In this document: one piece after another, positions 53,096 through 61,079 of the stretch | How the letters are laid out: every line of letters starts with the position of its first letter | How positions within the stretch are numbered: the stretch's first letter is position 1 | Assembly: GCA_963724285.1 (NCBI GenBank) | Contig: CAVRUD010000026.1 | Location: 62,001-126,000, forward strand | Reading direction: 5' to 3' | Source: CAVRUD01 sp963724285 | Lineage (GTDB): Bacteria; Chloroflexota; Chloroflexia; Thermomicrobiales; UBA6265 | Length of the DNA: 64,000 nucleotides | Position numbers and translations under genes: made by a program | Notes under the pieces: generated by a model | Told to the model about the DNA's origin: nothing | Database searches by the model: none | Seen by the model: only the letters and a program-made list of their open reading frames with translations

Positions 53096-53884
53096 ATGGG
53101 CGATGGAATCACGGATAGGCTAATGACTGCGACATCGACGAACGGAACATTTGCGTCTGACCGCGACCGCGGGCAGGAGCCGGCCCGGATTCTTGTTGTC
53201 GAAGACGAGCCGAGCATTTCGGGGTTTGTTCGCCGGGGCTTGATCTACGAGGGCTTCGAAGTCGATGTCGTCGGTGACGGGAAGACCGCGCTCCGGTCAG
53301 TGGCCGATAGGCAGCCGGATCTGATGGTGCTCGACGTCATGCTTCCAGAAATCGACGGCCTCGAAGTCTGCCGCCGGATTCGGGCGGTCGAGGCGGCCGA
53401 GGGCAAGCGGCCGCTCCCCATCCTGATGCTGACCGCCCGCGACGCCGTCCCCGACCGGATTGCTGGTCTGGAGACCGGAGCCGACGATTATCTGGTCAAA
53501 CCGTTTGCCTTCGATGAGTTGCTTGCCCGGATCCGGGCGATCATGCGGCGGACGCGACCGGCGAACGGCGCGGCCGATACCGAACGTCTCTCCTTCGACG
53601 ACCTGGTTCTCGACCTTGGTGCACACACGGCAATGCGGGCTGGACGCCAGATCGATCTCACGCCGCGAGAGTTCGACTTGCTCGCCCTCTTCCTGCGCCA
53701 TCCCAATCAGGTTTTGCCTCGGGGGACGATCATGAGCCGGATCTGGGGAGACGATTACTTCGGCGATTCCAATGTGCTGGAAGTCTTCGTCGGCAACCTC
53801 CGCCGGGCACTCGAATCCGGCGGCGAGGAGCGGCTGCTGCAAACGGTCCGTGGCGTCGGGTACGTCCTGCGCCTCGGGCGCTAG
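53096..53884 (+). CDS. OmpR/PhoB-family response regulator
   Basis: 262 residues from the ATG at 53096; an ATG at 53123 is also possible. The receiver domain starts ARILVVEDEPSISGFVRRGL, with the phosphorylated Asp in LMVLDVMLPEIDG and Lys in DDYLVKPF. The winged-helix DNA-binding domain ends LEVFVGNLRRALESGGEERLLQTVRGVGYVLRLG. The cognate histidine kinase follows 33 bases on. The four 11-bp TTCAGG repeats before the HtrA gene are a likely target. Confidence 0.94.
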   Translation: MGDGITDRLMTATSTNGTFASDRDRGQEPARILVVEDEPSISGFVRRGLIYEGFEVDVVGDGKTALRSVADRQPDLMVLDVMLPEIDGLEVCRRIRAVEAAEGKRPLPILMLTARDAVPDRIAGLETGADDYLVKPFAFDELLARIRAIMRRTRPANGAADTERLSFDDLVLDLGAHTAMRAGRQIDLTPREFDLLALFLRHPNQVLPRGTIMSRIWGDDYFGDSNVLEVFVGNLRRALESGGEERLLQTVRGVGYVLRLGR

Positions 53885-53917
53885 CGGGCCAAGCGCGCCA
53901 CCCCGGAGGACCGCCCC

Positions 53918-55351
53918 ATGCCAGCCTGGCTCGGCTCCCTTCGGTTCCGCCTCACCGCGTTCTACACGGTCCTATTGGCGACGGTGATCGTCGCCCTGGC
54001 CGTTGCGCTGTCACTCATCCTCGAGCGCCAACTTGAAGAGGATCTGGACACGCGGCTCGCCGATACGGTCGAGCAATTCAACCAACTTGTTGAGCGGACA
54101 GCGCCGCGGCAGATCCGCGTTCCTACGAATCTTGACCCGTTTTCCTCCGGCAGCGTCTTTATTCAGTGGACGAATGTCGACGGCCAGAGCTACACCTCCA
54201 GCAATCTGGGAACATCGAGTCTGCCAACCTACGAACGTCCGGATGGGAGGCGTCTGGAAGAACCGGTCTATGAGTCGGAACGCATCAACGGCGTCGACCT
54301 CCGCATTTTGACCTCTCCCTACTACGCGGAGGACTTCTACACCAACGGCGATCTGTTTGGCGGGTATATCACCGTCGCAACATCGCGCGAACCCGTCGAT
54401 CGCACGGTCGACCTGCTCCAGCGCTTGCTGCTCTATGGCGCGATTATCGGAATCGGTGGAGCGGCGCTGGGCGGTTGGCTACTAGCAGGCCGCGCCCTGC
54501 GTCCGATTGATCGAATGACCGCGACCGCCGCCCACATCGCCACCGGCGGCGACCGTCGGGTCGATCTCTCTACCCGGCTGGACGAGCCGCACGCCAACGA
54601 CGAAGTCTCTCGCCTTGCCCGCACCTTCAACGCCATGCTTGACCGCCTCGAGGCCGTCTTTGTCGCCCAGCGCCGGTTTCTAGCAGACGCGTCTCACGAG
54701 CTGCGTACGCCCTTGACCGCGATTCGGGGCAACGCCGATGTCCTCCGTCGCCAGGCGGAGACCTGGACCGAGCTTCCAAACCAGGCCGATGCGGTCGCCG
54801 CCCTCGATGATGTGCGCCGCGAGGCCGAGCGCATGAGCCGCCTCGTCAACGACCTCCTCCTCCTGGCCCGCTTCGATACTCCGATAACGACCTCGACGCA
54901 CGTTCCCGTCCGCCTGGATTCCGTCGCGGCTGAGGCAGTCCGAACGGCCGGCGCACTGGCACATGGTCAGCAATTAGAGTTCACCGGTTCGGCAACAACG
55001 GTCGTCGCTGACCCCGATCAATTGCGACAGCTCGTGATCATCCTGCTGGACAATGCCCTCCGCCACACCGCCGAGGACGGTGTGATCCGCGTCTCGACGG
55101 GCCTGAACCAGGATCGTGAGCCGGAACTCACCGTTCAGGACAATGGCGAAGGCATAGCGCCACAGCACCTTCCCCACATTTTCGAGCGCTTCTACCGGAT
55201 CGACACGGCCAGAGCCCGCGCGACAGGCGGCACGGGCCTCGGTCTGGCGATCGCCAAAGTCATTGCGGGCGACCACAACGCCGCGATCTCGGTCGAAAGC
55301 TCACCTGGCAGCGGCAGCACCTTCCGAGTGACATTCGCCGGTAGCGCGTAG
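53918..55351 (+). CDS. Membrane sensor histidine kinase
   Basis: 477 residues; ATG at 53918 after CCGGAGGACC. Two membrane spans (residues 12-34 and about 170-192) enclose an extracytoplasmic sensor of about 135 residues. A HAMP domain follows, then the H box ADASHELRTPLTAIRG (His near 259), N box IILLDNALRHT, and G boxes VQDNGEGIAPQHL and GGTGLGLAIAK. HisKA/HATPase type as in PhoR/MprB-like kinases. Partner of the response regulator just upstream; the stimulus is probably envelope stress given the protease neighbour. Confidence 0.94.
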   Translation: MPAWLGSLRFRLTAFYTVLLATVIVALAVALSLILERQLEEDLDTRLADTVEQFNQLVERTAPRQIRVPTNLDPFSSGSVFIQWTNVDGQSYTSSNLGTSSLPTYERPDGRRLEEPVYESERINGVDLRILTSPYYAEDFYTNGDLFGGYITVATSREPVDRTVDLLQRLLLYGAIIGIGGAALGGWLLAGRALRPIDRMTATAAHIATGGDRRVDLSTRLDEPHANDEVSRLARTFNAMLDRLEAVFVAQRRFLADASHELRTPLTAIRGNADVLRRQAETWTELPNQADAVAALDDVRREAERMSRLVNDLLLLARFDTPITTSTHVPVRLDSVAAEAVRTAGALAHGQQLEFTGSATTVVADPDQLRQLVIILLDNALRHTAEDGVIRVSTGLNQDREPELTVQDNGEGIAPQHLPHIFERFYRIDTARARATGGTGLGLAIAKVIAGDHNAAISVESSPGSGSTFRVTFAGSA

Positions 55352-55432
55352 ATGCACGCTAGGGCGCGTTGCGCGAACCTTGGCGCTGTGCCCTTGTCAC
55401 CCGGGGCCGATGCGGGGCGCCGTGTTGGCGTC

Positions 55433-55585
55433 GCCCGGGGCTAAAGACCCCGGGCTGAGCCAGATAACCCGGCTGAAGCCGGCTGCCACCCGTCTCGAAC
55501 GGCGGAGAGATCCGAGCACGGCCCCGACATCGCAGCCCCCTTCAGGGGGGTTATCGGGGTCAGCCCGGGGTCTTTAGCCCCGGGC
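55433..55585. repeat. 153-bp palindromic repeat with perfect 25-bp inverted ends
   Basis: The left end (55433-55457, GCCCGGGGCTAAAGACCCCG...) is exactly complementary to 55561-55585, and each end is itself a palindrome. Inside are CCCGGCTGAAGCCGG and CCCCCTTCAGGGGGGTTAT. This is the most complete copy of the family into which both insertion sequences are inserted elsewhere. Confidence 0.88.
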
Positions 55586-55710
55586 AAAGCCAGGACGGCA
55601 CCAACCGTTTCGCTGAGCGCTCTAGGCCCAGACGGCCCACCGGGGCGGTCCGTTCTGGCGTTGCGATCGCGCGGCGATTCATCCCCGCCGCCTCATTCCT
55701 CGAAAACCTT

Positions 55711-55746
55711 AAACCGGCGGCTGGTCGATCGACCAGCCGCCGGTTT
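55711..55746. terminator. 36-base perfect palindrome, bidirectional terminator
   Basis: AAACCGGCGGCTGGTCGA is followed directly by its complement. A-rich and T-rich ends on both strands and a position between convergent transcripts (kinase and the small membrane protein) fit a two-way terminator. Confidence 0.75.
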
Positions 55747-55777
55747 GGCGCGTCGGAAGTGGCTTTCACGGACTCAG

Positions 55778-55939
55778 CTACAAGAAGTTTCGAATGAGCA
55801 CCCAGCCGATCGCGCCAAGGCCGATCACGACGATGAACGGGAGCAACATCCCGGCCACCGACTCGCGCTCGAACCCCAGCCCATAGATGCCCGACATCGC
55901 CTTGACCCGATTGATCAGCCCACCCATGCCGCCGTCCAT
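55778..55939 (-). CDS. Small membrane protein, 53 residues
   Basis: ATG at 55939, TAG at 55778-55780. A charged N-terminus (MDGGMGGLINRVKAM) is followed by one hydrophobic span (residues 30-50, AGMLLPFIVVIGLGAIGWVL). No ribosome-binding site is obvious, but the hydrophobic pattern, codon use and well-placed terminator support it. Function unknown. Confidence 0.55.
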   Translation of the reverse strand: MDGGMGGLINRVKAMSGIYGLGFERESVAGMLLPFIVVIGLGAIGWVLIRNFL

Positions 55940-56035
55940 TCAGCAATGCAACCCGCCAAAGCCGGCCGGTTGCTCGGATTGTTCACGTCGCCAGCCATAA
56001 TAGCGCAGCGCCCGATCTTAGAGATACGAACGCAA

Positions 56036-57688
56036 TCAAGATCCAGACGGCGTCAGGTTTCGCATTGCCGGGAAGAGGACAACGTCGCGTAGCGTCGGCT
56101 GATCGGCCAGTAGCATCACAAGCCGGTCGATACCAATGCCGACTCCGCCCGTCGGGGGCATGCCGTACATCAGCGCGTTGATGAAATCCATGTCGATCGG
56201 CATCGCCTCGTCGTCGCCAGCCTCGCGGTCGGCTTGCTGATCGACGAACCGGGCATGCTGGTCGAGCGGGTCATTCAGCTCGGTGAAAGCGTTGCCAATC
56301 TCGCCGCCGCCGATGAACGGCTGGAATCGCTCGGCGTGGGTCGGATCGTCCGGCTTGCGCTTCGCAAGGGGTGAGAGTGACACCGGATAGTCGGTCAGGA
56401 AGGTCGGCTGGATCAACGTCGGCCGGACGAACTGCTTGAGCAGCTCATCGACGACCCGCGGCCAGACGGTGCCCGTCTCGATATCCGCTCCGGCCGCGCG
56501 CCCGGCGGCGACGAGGTCAGGGGCTTCTGGATAGGCGGCGTAGTCGACACCGCACTCGGCGAGGATGGCCTCCCGGAGCGTGATGCGCCGCCATGGCGGC
56601 GTAACGTCAATTTCGTGACCCTGGTACGTAAAGTGATAGCCGCCGTGCACCTTCTCGGTGACGAACACGATCATCGCCTCGACCAGATCCATCATCGAGT
56701 AGTAGTCGCCGTAGGCTTCGTAGAACTCGAGCATCGTGAACTCGGGCGAGTGATTCCGGTCGATGCCCTCGTTACGGAAGTCCTTGCAGATCTCATAGAC
56801 CCGCTCGAACCCGCCGACGATCAGCCGCTTCAGGTACAGCTCGTCGGCGATGCGCAGGTAAAAAGTCTGGCCAAGGGCGTTGTGATACGTCGTGAACGGC
56901 CGCGCCGCCGCACCGCCGTAGAGCGGTTGGAGGGCCGGCGTCTCGACTTCGAGGTACCCCCGGCTGTCGAGGAACTGCCGGAGCGCCGTTACCGTGTGGG
57001 CCCGGATTTCGAAGACGCGGCGCACCTCTGGGTTCGAGAGCAGGTCTGCGTACCGCTGGCGGTAGCGCGTCTCGATATCCTGAAGGCCGTGCCACTTCTC
57101 CGGCGGAGCGTTGAGAGCCTTGCTCAGCATCCGGTAGTGACCGACCCGTAGTGAAACCTCCCCGGTCCGCGTGCGAAACAGCGTGCCGGTCGCCTGGACG
57201 AAGTCGCCCAGGTCGATGAGTTTCGAAAACCGCTCGAAGGTCTCCTCACCCAGGTCGTTCTTGCGCAGATAGAGCTGGAGGCGGCCGTGGCCGTCTTCGA
57301 CGTGGGCGAACAGCGTCTTGCCCATGTCCCGCAGGCTCATCACGCGACCGACGACTGTTACGACCTCCGGGGCGTCACCGTCCAGGCCGGACTCGACCGA
57401 CTCGAAGTAGGCGATGGCTTCGGCGGTGGTGTGCGACCGCTCCGTTCGATGCGGGTAGGGATCGACCCCGGCCGCCCGGAATCGGTCGGCCTTGTCGCGC
57501 CGGATCTCCTGAAGTTCGGTCAGGCGGAGGAGGTTGCTCGGAGCGTGTAGGTCGGCGAGATACTGATCGAGGCTGGCCCGCTCCGCCCCTTCTGCCACGC
57601 TGCCGCCCGCGCTGGACTGAACCGCGGACACCTGAGGCTCACCCGGCGCGTCCTGATCACTGGAAGAATGATTCACTTCCAAACTCAC
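56036..57688 (-). CDS. lysS: Lysyl-tRNA synthetase, class II
   Basis: 550 residues from a GTG at 57688 that overlaps the TAG of greA (TAGTG); a GTG at 57676 is also possible. The enzyme charges tRNA(Lys). The anticodon-binding OB domain contains VVTVVGRVMSLRDMGKTLFAHVED. Class II motif 1 (YLEVETPALQP), motif 2 (FERVYEICKDFRNEGIDRNHSPEFTMLE) and motif 3 (GVGIGIDRLVMLL) are all seen. It has an N-terminal extension of about 45 acidic/Ser-rich residues before the usual start. Confidence 0.95.
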   Translation of the reverse strand: MSLEVNHSSSDQDAPGEPQVSAVQSSAGGSVAEGAERASLDQYLADLHAPSNLLRLTELQEIRRDKADRFRAAGVDPYPHRTERSHTTAEAIAYFESVESGLDGDAPEVVTVVGRVMSLRDMGKTLFAHVEDGHGRLQLYLRKNDLGEETFERFSKLIDLGDFVQATGTLFRTRTGEVSLRVGHYRMLSKALNAPPEKWHGLQDIETRYRQRYADLLSNPEVRRVFEIRAHTVTALRQFLDSRGYLEVETPALQPLYGGAAARPFTTYHNALGQTFYLRIADELYLKRLIVGGFERVYEICKDFRNEGIDRNHSPEFTMLEFYEAYGDYYSMMDLVEAMIVFVTEKVHGGYHFTYQGHEIDVTPPWRRITLREAILAECGVDYAAYPEAPDLVAAGRAAGADIETGTVWPRVVDELLKQFVRPTLIQPTFLTDYPVSLSPLAKRKPDDPTHAERFQPFIGGGEIGNAFTELNDPLDQHARFVDQQADREAGDDEAMPIDMDFINALMYGMPPTGGVGIGIDRLVMLLADQPTLRDVVLFPAMRNLTPSGS

Positions 57689-58158
57689 TAGGCGATGCTG
57701 ATGACCGTGTAGACGATCTGGCCACCAGGAGTTGTGACGACGGCCGAATCCCCGACCCGGCGTCCGACCAGCGCGCTCCCGACCGGAGATTCGGTGGAGA
57801 TCGTACCGTCCAAGGTGTTGGCCTCTTCCTGCCGGACCAGTGTCCACGTCTCCTGCTCGCCGTCGTCTCCTTGCAGGGTGACGATCGAGCCGAGTCCGAT
57901 GGTGTCGTCGTTGGGATCGCGCTGAATGATCTCAGCTCGATCCATCAACTGCTCGAGTTCCTGGATGCGAGCTTCGGCAAGCACCAGTGACTCTTTCAAC
58001 TCCTCATACTCACCGTTGTCGGAGATATCGCCGTGCTCGTTCGCTTCGAGAATTCGGCTCCGAAGTTCAGGGAGCTTCTGAGTGGTAAGTGCCGCCAACT
58101 CATCCTGGAGCCGTGCCTTTCCGGCAACAGTGAGTTGGATCCCGCGCTCCTTGACCAT
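57688..58158 (-). CDS. greA: Transcription elongation factor GreA
   Basis: 156 residues; ATG at 58158 with AGGAAAGGA upstream. GreA reactivates backtracked RNA polymerase by stimulating transcript cleavage. The N-terminal coiled coil (LQDELAALTTQKLPELRSRI... DISDNGEYEELKES) has the acidic tip Asp-Asn-x-Glu, and the C-terminal FKBP-like domain has GSIVTLQGDD... ESPVGSALVGRRVGD. Co-transcribed with lysS, a common arrangement. Confidence 0.95.
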   Translation of the reverse strand: MVKERGIQLTVAGKARLQDELAALTTQKLPELRSRILEANEHGDISDNGEYEELKESLVLAEARIQELEQLMDRAEIIQRDPNDDTIGLGSIVTLQGDDGEQETWTLVRQEEANTLDGTISTESPVGSALVGRRVGDSAVVTTPGGQIVYTVISIA

Positions 58159-58406
58159 CGAAGAATCCTTTCCTGGGAGGACAGCGCACCTGGGTACGAC
58201 CGGAACGCTGATGGGCATCCCGGTCAGTTGCAATGGCCACGTCCACCATATGGTCCATGTGCCGCGCCGATTTTCGGTGAACCGCGTGATTACTGGAGCT
58301 GAAACGATTAATTGAGAGAGAGCCGGTGGCAAACGCCCCCGACTCCCCTGCTCAGATCAGTATAGGACGCCAGTTCGGTCATGTACACCCGGCCCCGGTT
58401 CCGGCG

Positions 58407-58436
58407 TTGACCCATTCGTCCCCTGGAGGGTACAAT
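58407..58436 (+). promoter_or_regulatory. Strong promoter of the mgtE leader
   Basis: TTGACC (58407-58412) and TACAAT (58431-58436) are 18 bases apart. Transcription would start near 58443, over 500 bases before mgtE. Confidence 0.75.
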
Positions 58437-58442
58437 TCCGTT

Positions 58443-58693
58443 GATGTCGCGAAGCGATATCGCCGGTTGCGTGTGCCGGTCCAGCGTGGGTTTCAGGACC
58501 TATCCGGACGCGCTTCGCCCTCGTGAAGGGACTCATCTTGGACGCTGGCAGTCCTAGCTTCGACAACTTAGTCGCGGTCTCGGACTAGCGGGCCAGGGTA
58601 TCCACCGTTTCGGTGTCACCCGCCCCGGTTCGTCCGGGGCAATGAGCCGGAGCGCCGTTCTCCACGGCGCCGGTCCATGAGGATGGTGACCCG
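58443..58693 (+). ncRNA. Structured 5' leader of mgtE transcript (candidate riboregulator)
   Basis: About 250 untranslated bases follow the promoter. Visible helices include GATGTCGC-GAA-GCGATATC near 58451, a long-range CCAGCGT/ACGCTGG helix (near 58483 and 58540) that encloses a CTTCGCCCTCGTGAAG hairpin, and CCCCGG-TTCGT-CCGGGG near 58623. It does not contain the conserved words of the M-box magnesium riboswitch. Its place ahead of a magnesium transporter makes regulation by Mg or a related ion plausible. Confidence 0.45.
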
Positions 58694-58954
58694 ATGCCAA
58701 CGACCTCAAAGCGCTTCTACATCACTCGGGCGGATGACCATGCGGTCATCACAAGCGTTCCCGTGCAGAAGACTGTCTGCGCCGCGCCGCCGCGGGTCGA
58801 GCTCGGCGCCGCCAACGAACCGTCGACGAGCACGGCGGAATCGGCCGTGCAGGTCGAGCACCGGCCCGAATCTCGCGTCGCCGCCTTCTCCGGTCGCACG
58901 GCGGGACGCTTCCACCGCCCGCATCTTCCCTACATCGGACGGTCCGGTCGCTAG
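58694..58954 (+). CDS. Hypothetical basic protein, 86 residues
   Basis: ATG at 58694 after GGATGGTG, stop 23 bases before mgtE. Third codon positions are GC-rich as in real genes here. The product is basic, low in hydrophobics and starts MPTTSKRFYITRADDHAV. It could be a leader open frame tied to mgtE control, or an unrelated small protein. No family recognised. Confidence 0.4.
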   Translation: MPTTSKRFYITRADDHAVITSVPVQKTVCAAPPRVELGAANEPSTSTAESAVQVEHRPESRVAAFSGRTAGRFHRPHLPYIGRSGR

Positions 58955-58977
58955 CGCCGCCCACCTGAGATCCAAGA

Positions 58978-60351
58978 ATGATCGACAGCCCTCCAGCGCC
59001 GCCTGAGACTGGAGAGGATCTGCTTGCCAACATCCAGGAGGCCGTAGCCGCGGGCGATGCCGCCCGCGCGCAAGCCTGTGCGGCCCGGATGCTGGAAGAC
59101 GACGCCCTCGCGCTGCTCGAAGACTTGCAGCCGCAGGAGCTCACTGTCCTCTTCTCCATTCTGGGTGACGAGGCCCTGGCTGACCTGCTTGCCCGGCTCG
59201 ACGAGCATGACGCCGCCAGGATCCTGAGCCGGATGACGGTCGCCCAGGTGGCCGACATCCTGGAAGAGGTCGATCCGGACGACGCGGCCGACATTCTCGA
59301 CGAAGTCGATCCCGCCGTAGCCGAGACCTACCTGATCGAGATGGAGCCGGCGGAGGCGGCCGAACTCCGCGAGCTGATGGCCTATCCGCCGGACACCGCC
59401 GGCGGCATCATGACCCCGGCCTTCGTCGCCATCGCACCGGATCTCCGCGCCGACGAAACCGTCGACGCCCTTCGCCGGGTGGCGGAAGAGGCCGAAACCA
59501 TTTCGTACGTCTATGTGGTCGATCCCGAGGAGCACCTCCTTGGGGTCCTCTCGCTCCATGCCCTCGTTCTGACCAGGCCAGATACTCCGGTCCGGGACAT
59601 CATGATCCGGGACGCGATCCGCGTCCCGGTCGATGCCGACCAGGAGGTCGCCGCCCACCTCCTCACCGACCACAACTTGATGGCCCTGCCGGTCGTCGAC
59701 GCCGACAACAAGCTGGTCGGCATCATCACGGCAGACGATGTCGCCGATGTCCTCGAGGACGAGGCCACGGAGGATATCGCCCTTCTCGGTGGTTCCCAAC
59801 CGCTGGACGAACCGTACTTGCGCGCCTCCCCGATCCTACTGTTCCGCAAGCGCATCGTCTGGTTGATCGTCCTGTTCTTCGGCCAGTTCTTGACGATCGC
59901 CGTGTTGCAGCACTACGAGACGGAGATCGAAACCCTCGTCGTGCTCTCGGTTTTCATCCCGATCCTGATCGGAACCGGCGGAAATGTGGGAAGTCAGACG
60001 GTGACGACGCTCATCCGGGCGATGGCGGTCGATGATGTCCGACCCCGGCACCTGTTCCGGGTGGTGCGTAAAGAGATCGCAACTGGGCTGGCGCTCGGCG
60101 CGGTCATGGCGACGCTCATGTTCGCCCGGGGGTTGATCGCCGATGACGGCGGCTTCAAGCTGGGAATTACGGTCGGACTTTCGGTCCTGGGAATTGTGGT
60201 CTGGTCGGCGACGGTGGCCTCGATCCTGCCGCTGATGCTGAGCAAGCTGCGCATCGATCCCGCCGTGGTTTCAGCGCCCCTGATTACGTCACTGGTCGAT
60301 GGAACCGGTTTGATCATTTACATGACGTTGGCGCAGGTGTTCTTGCTGTGA
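58978..60351 (+). CDS. mgtE: Magnesium transporter MgtE
   Basis: 457 residues; ATG at 58978. The acidic N-domain of helical repeats (residues 15-130, LLARLDEHDAARILSRM, EEVDPDDAADILDEVDP), two CBS domains (135-260, VYVVDPEEHLLGVLSLHAL and LPVVDADNKLVGIITADDV) and five membrane spans with the pore motif IGTGGNVGSQTVTTLIRAM follow the standard MgtE plan. In known MgtE the N and CBS domains bind Mg and close the channel when cytosolic Mg is high. The gene has its own promoter and a long leader. Confidence 0.96.
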   Translation: MIDSPPAPPETGEDLLANIQEAVAAGDAARAQACAARMLEDDALALLEDLQPQELTVLFSILGDEALADLLARLDEHDAARILSRMTVAQVADILEEVDPDDAADILDEVDPAVAETYLIEMEPAEAAELRELMAYPPDTAGGIMTPAFVAIAPDLRADETVDALRRVAEEAETISYVYVVDPEEHLLGVLSLHALVLTRPDTPVRDIMIRDAIRVPVDADQEVAAHLLTDHNLMALPVVDADNKLVGIITADDVADVLEDEATEDIALLGGSQPLDEPYLRASPILLFRKRIVWLIVLFFGQFLTIAVLQHYETEIETLVVLSVFIPILIGTGGNVGSQTVTTLIRAMAVDDVRPRHLFRVVRKEIATGLALGAVMATLMFARGLIADDGGFKLGITVGLSVLGIVVWSATVASILPLMLSKLRIDPAVVSAPLITSLVDGTGLIIYMTLAQVFLL

Positions 60352-60529
60352 TGCCGCCTCCGCGTCGCCCGGGCCAACCTTGGGCCGTGAACCCCGGGCG
60401 GCTGGAGACACGCGGTCAAATCTCATGATCCCTTGACCCCTAGACACACCTCGGCCCGATACGGATAATTCCCGGTCTGCCAGGTGCCGCACGGAAGGCA
60501 CCCCGGCCGGCGTGGGAGGGATCCGATTC
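60352..60529. repeat. Short gap with 'GGGCCAACCTTGGGCC' repeat
   Basis: 60366-60402 (CCCGGGCCAACCTTGGGCC then CCCCGGGCGG) matches 63788-63822 and is a partial inverse of 62650-62700. It may end mgtE transcription. Confidence 0.5.
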
Positions 60530-61006
60530 ATGGGCAAAGGGAGTTGGTCTGCCCCGTCACGTCATCGCTCAAATGGCCGCTACAGGGCCTCGCGACCGAA
60601 GCCGTCGGTCGGCTGGGCGCCTCGCCAGGAGGCCGCCATCGGGGAATCCGTCATCGCCGTCGTTGACCGTGATCGCCTGAGCGGCGTGCTCGCCTCCCTC
60701 CATGGTTCCGGCTACGGCTCGAACACACGCGTGCTCGACGGCGCACGCGGAGACCTCGCGGCCCAGCTTTCCCGGACGAATGTTCGGGTTTCGGAGAGCG
60801 ACCTGAATCTCGGTGACCGCCCGTCTGATTCCGTAATTGTCCTGGTCCATGCTCCCGGCCGCGGTGAGCGCGTCGTCGCCCTGCTGCGCCCGCAAGGACC
60901 GCGCGACATCCACCTCGTCAGTCGCCCTGCCCTCGCCAACGTGCCGGACGGCGCACCGCACTCAGCAACAGTACTGGCTGACGAGGCTTTGAATCCGGCC
61001 AACTAG
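60530..61006 (+). CDS. Hypothetical protein, 158 residues
   Basis: ATG at 60530 with GGGAGGG nine bases upstream. A basic N-terminal 45 residues precede ESVIAVVDRDRLSGVLASLHGSGYGSNTRVLDG, which has the look of a small alpha/beta domain as in general-stress (YflT/17M-like) proteins, and a second strand-helix set (SVIVLVHAPGRGERVVALLRP). It may be translated from a later start near residue 45. Family uncertain. Confidence 0.6.
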   Translation: MGKGSWSAPSRHRSNGRYRASRPKPSVGWAPRQEAAIGESVIAVVDRDRLSGVLASLHGSGYGSNTRVLDGARGDLAAQLSRTNVRVSESDLNLGDRPSDSVIVLVHAPGRGERVVALLRPQGPRDIHLVSRPALANVPDGAPHSATVLADEALNPAN

Positions 61007-61079
61007 GTTCCAGTGAGAACCATTTGAGTCAAATGCTCCAACCGTCCGTTGCTTTGGACCGGTGGATGGAGGCTGGACC

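Noticed and set aside
58443..58693. M-box magnesium riboswitch upstream of mgtE
   Set aside because: The conserved GGTGAGGCTCC-type core is absent; kept only as a leader of unknown class.
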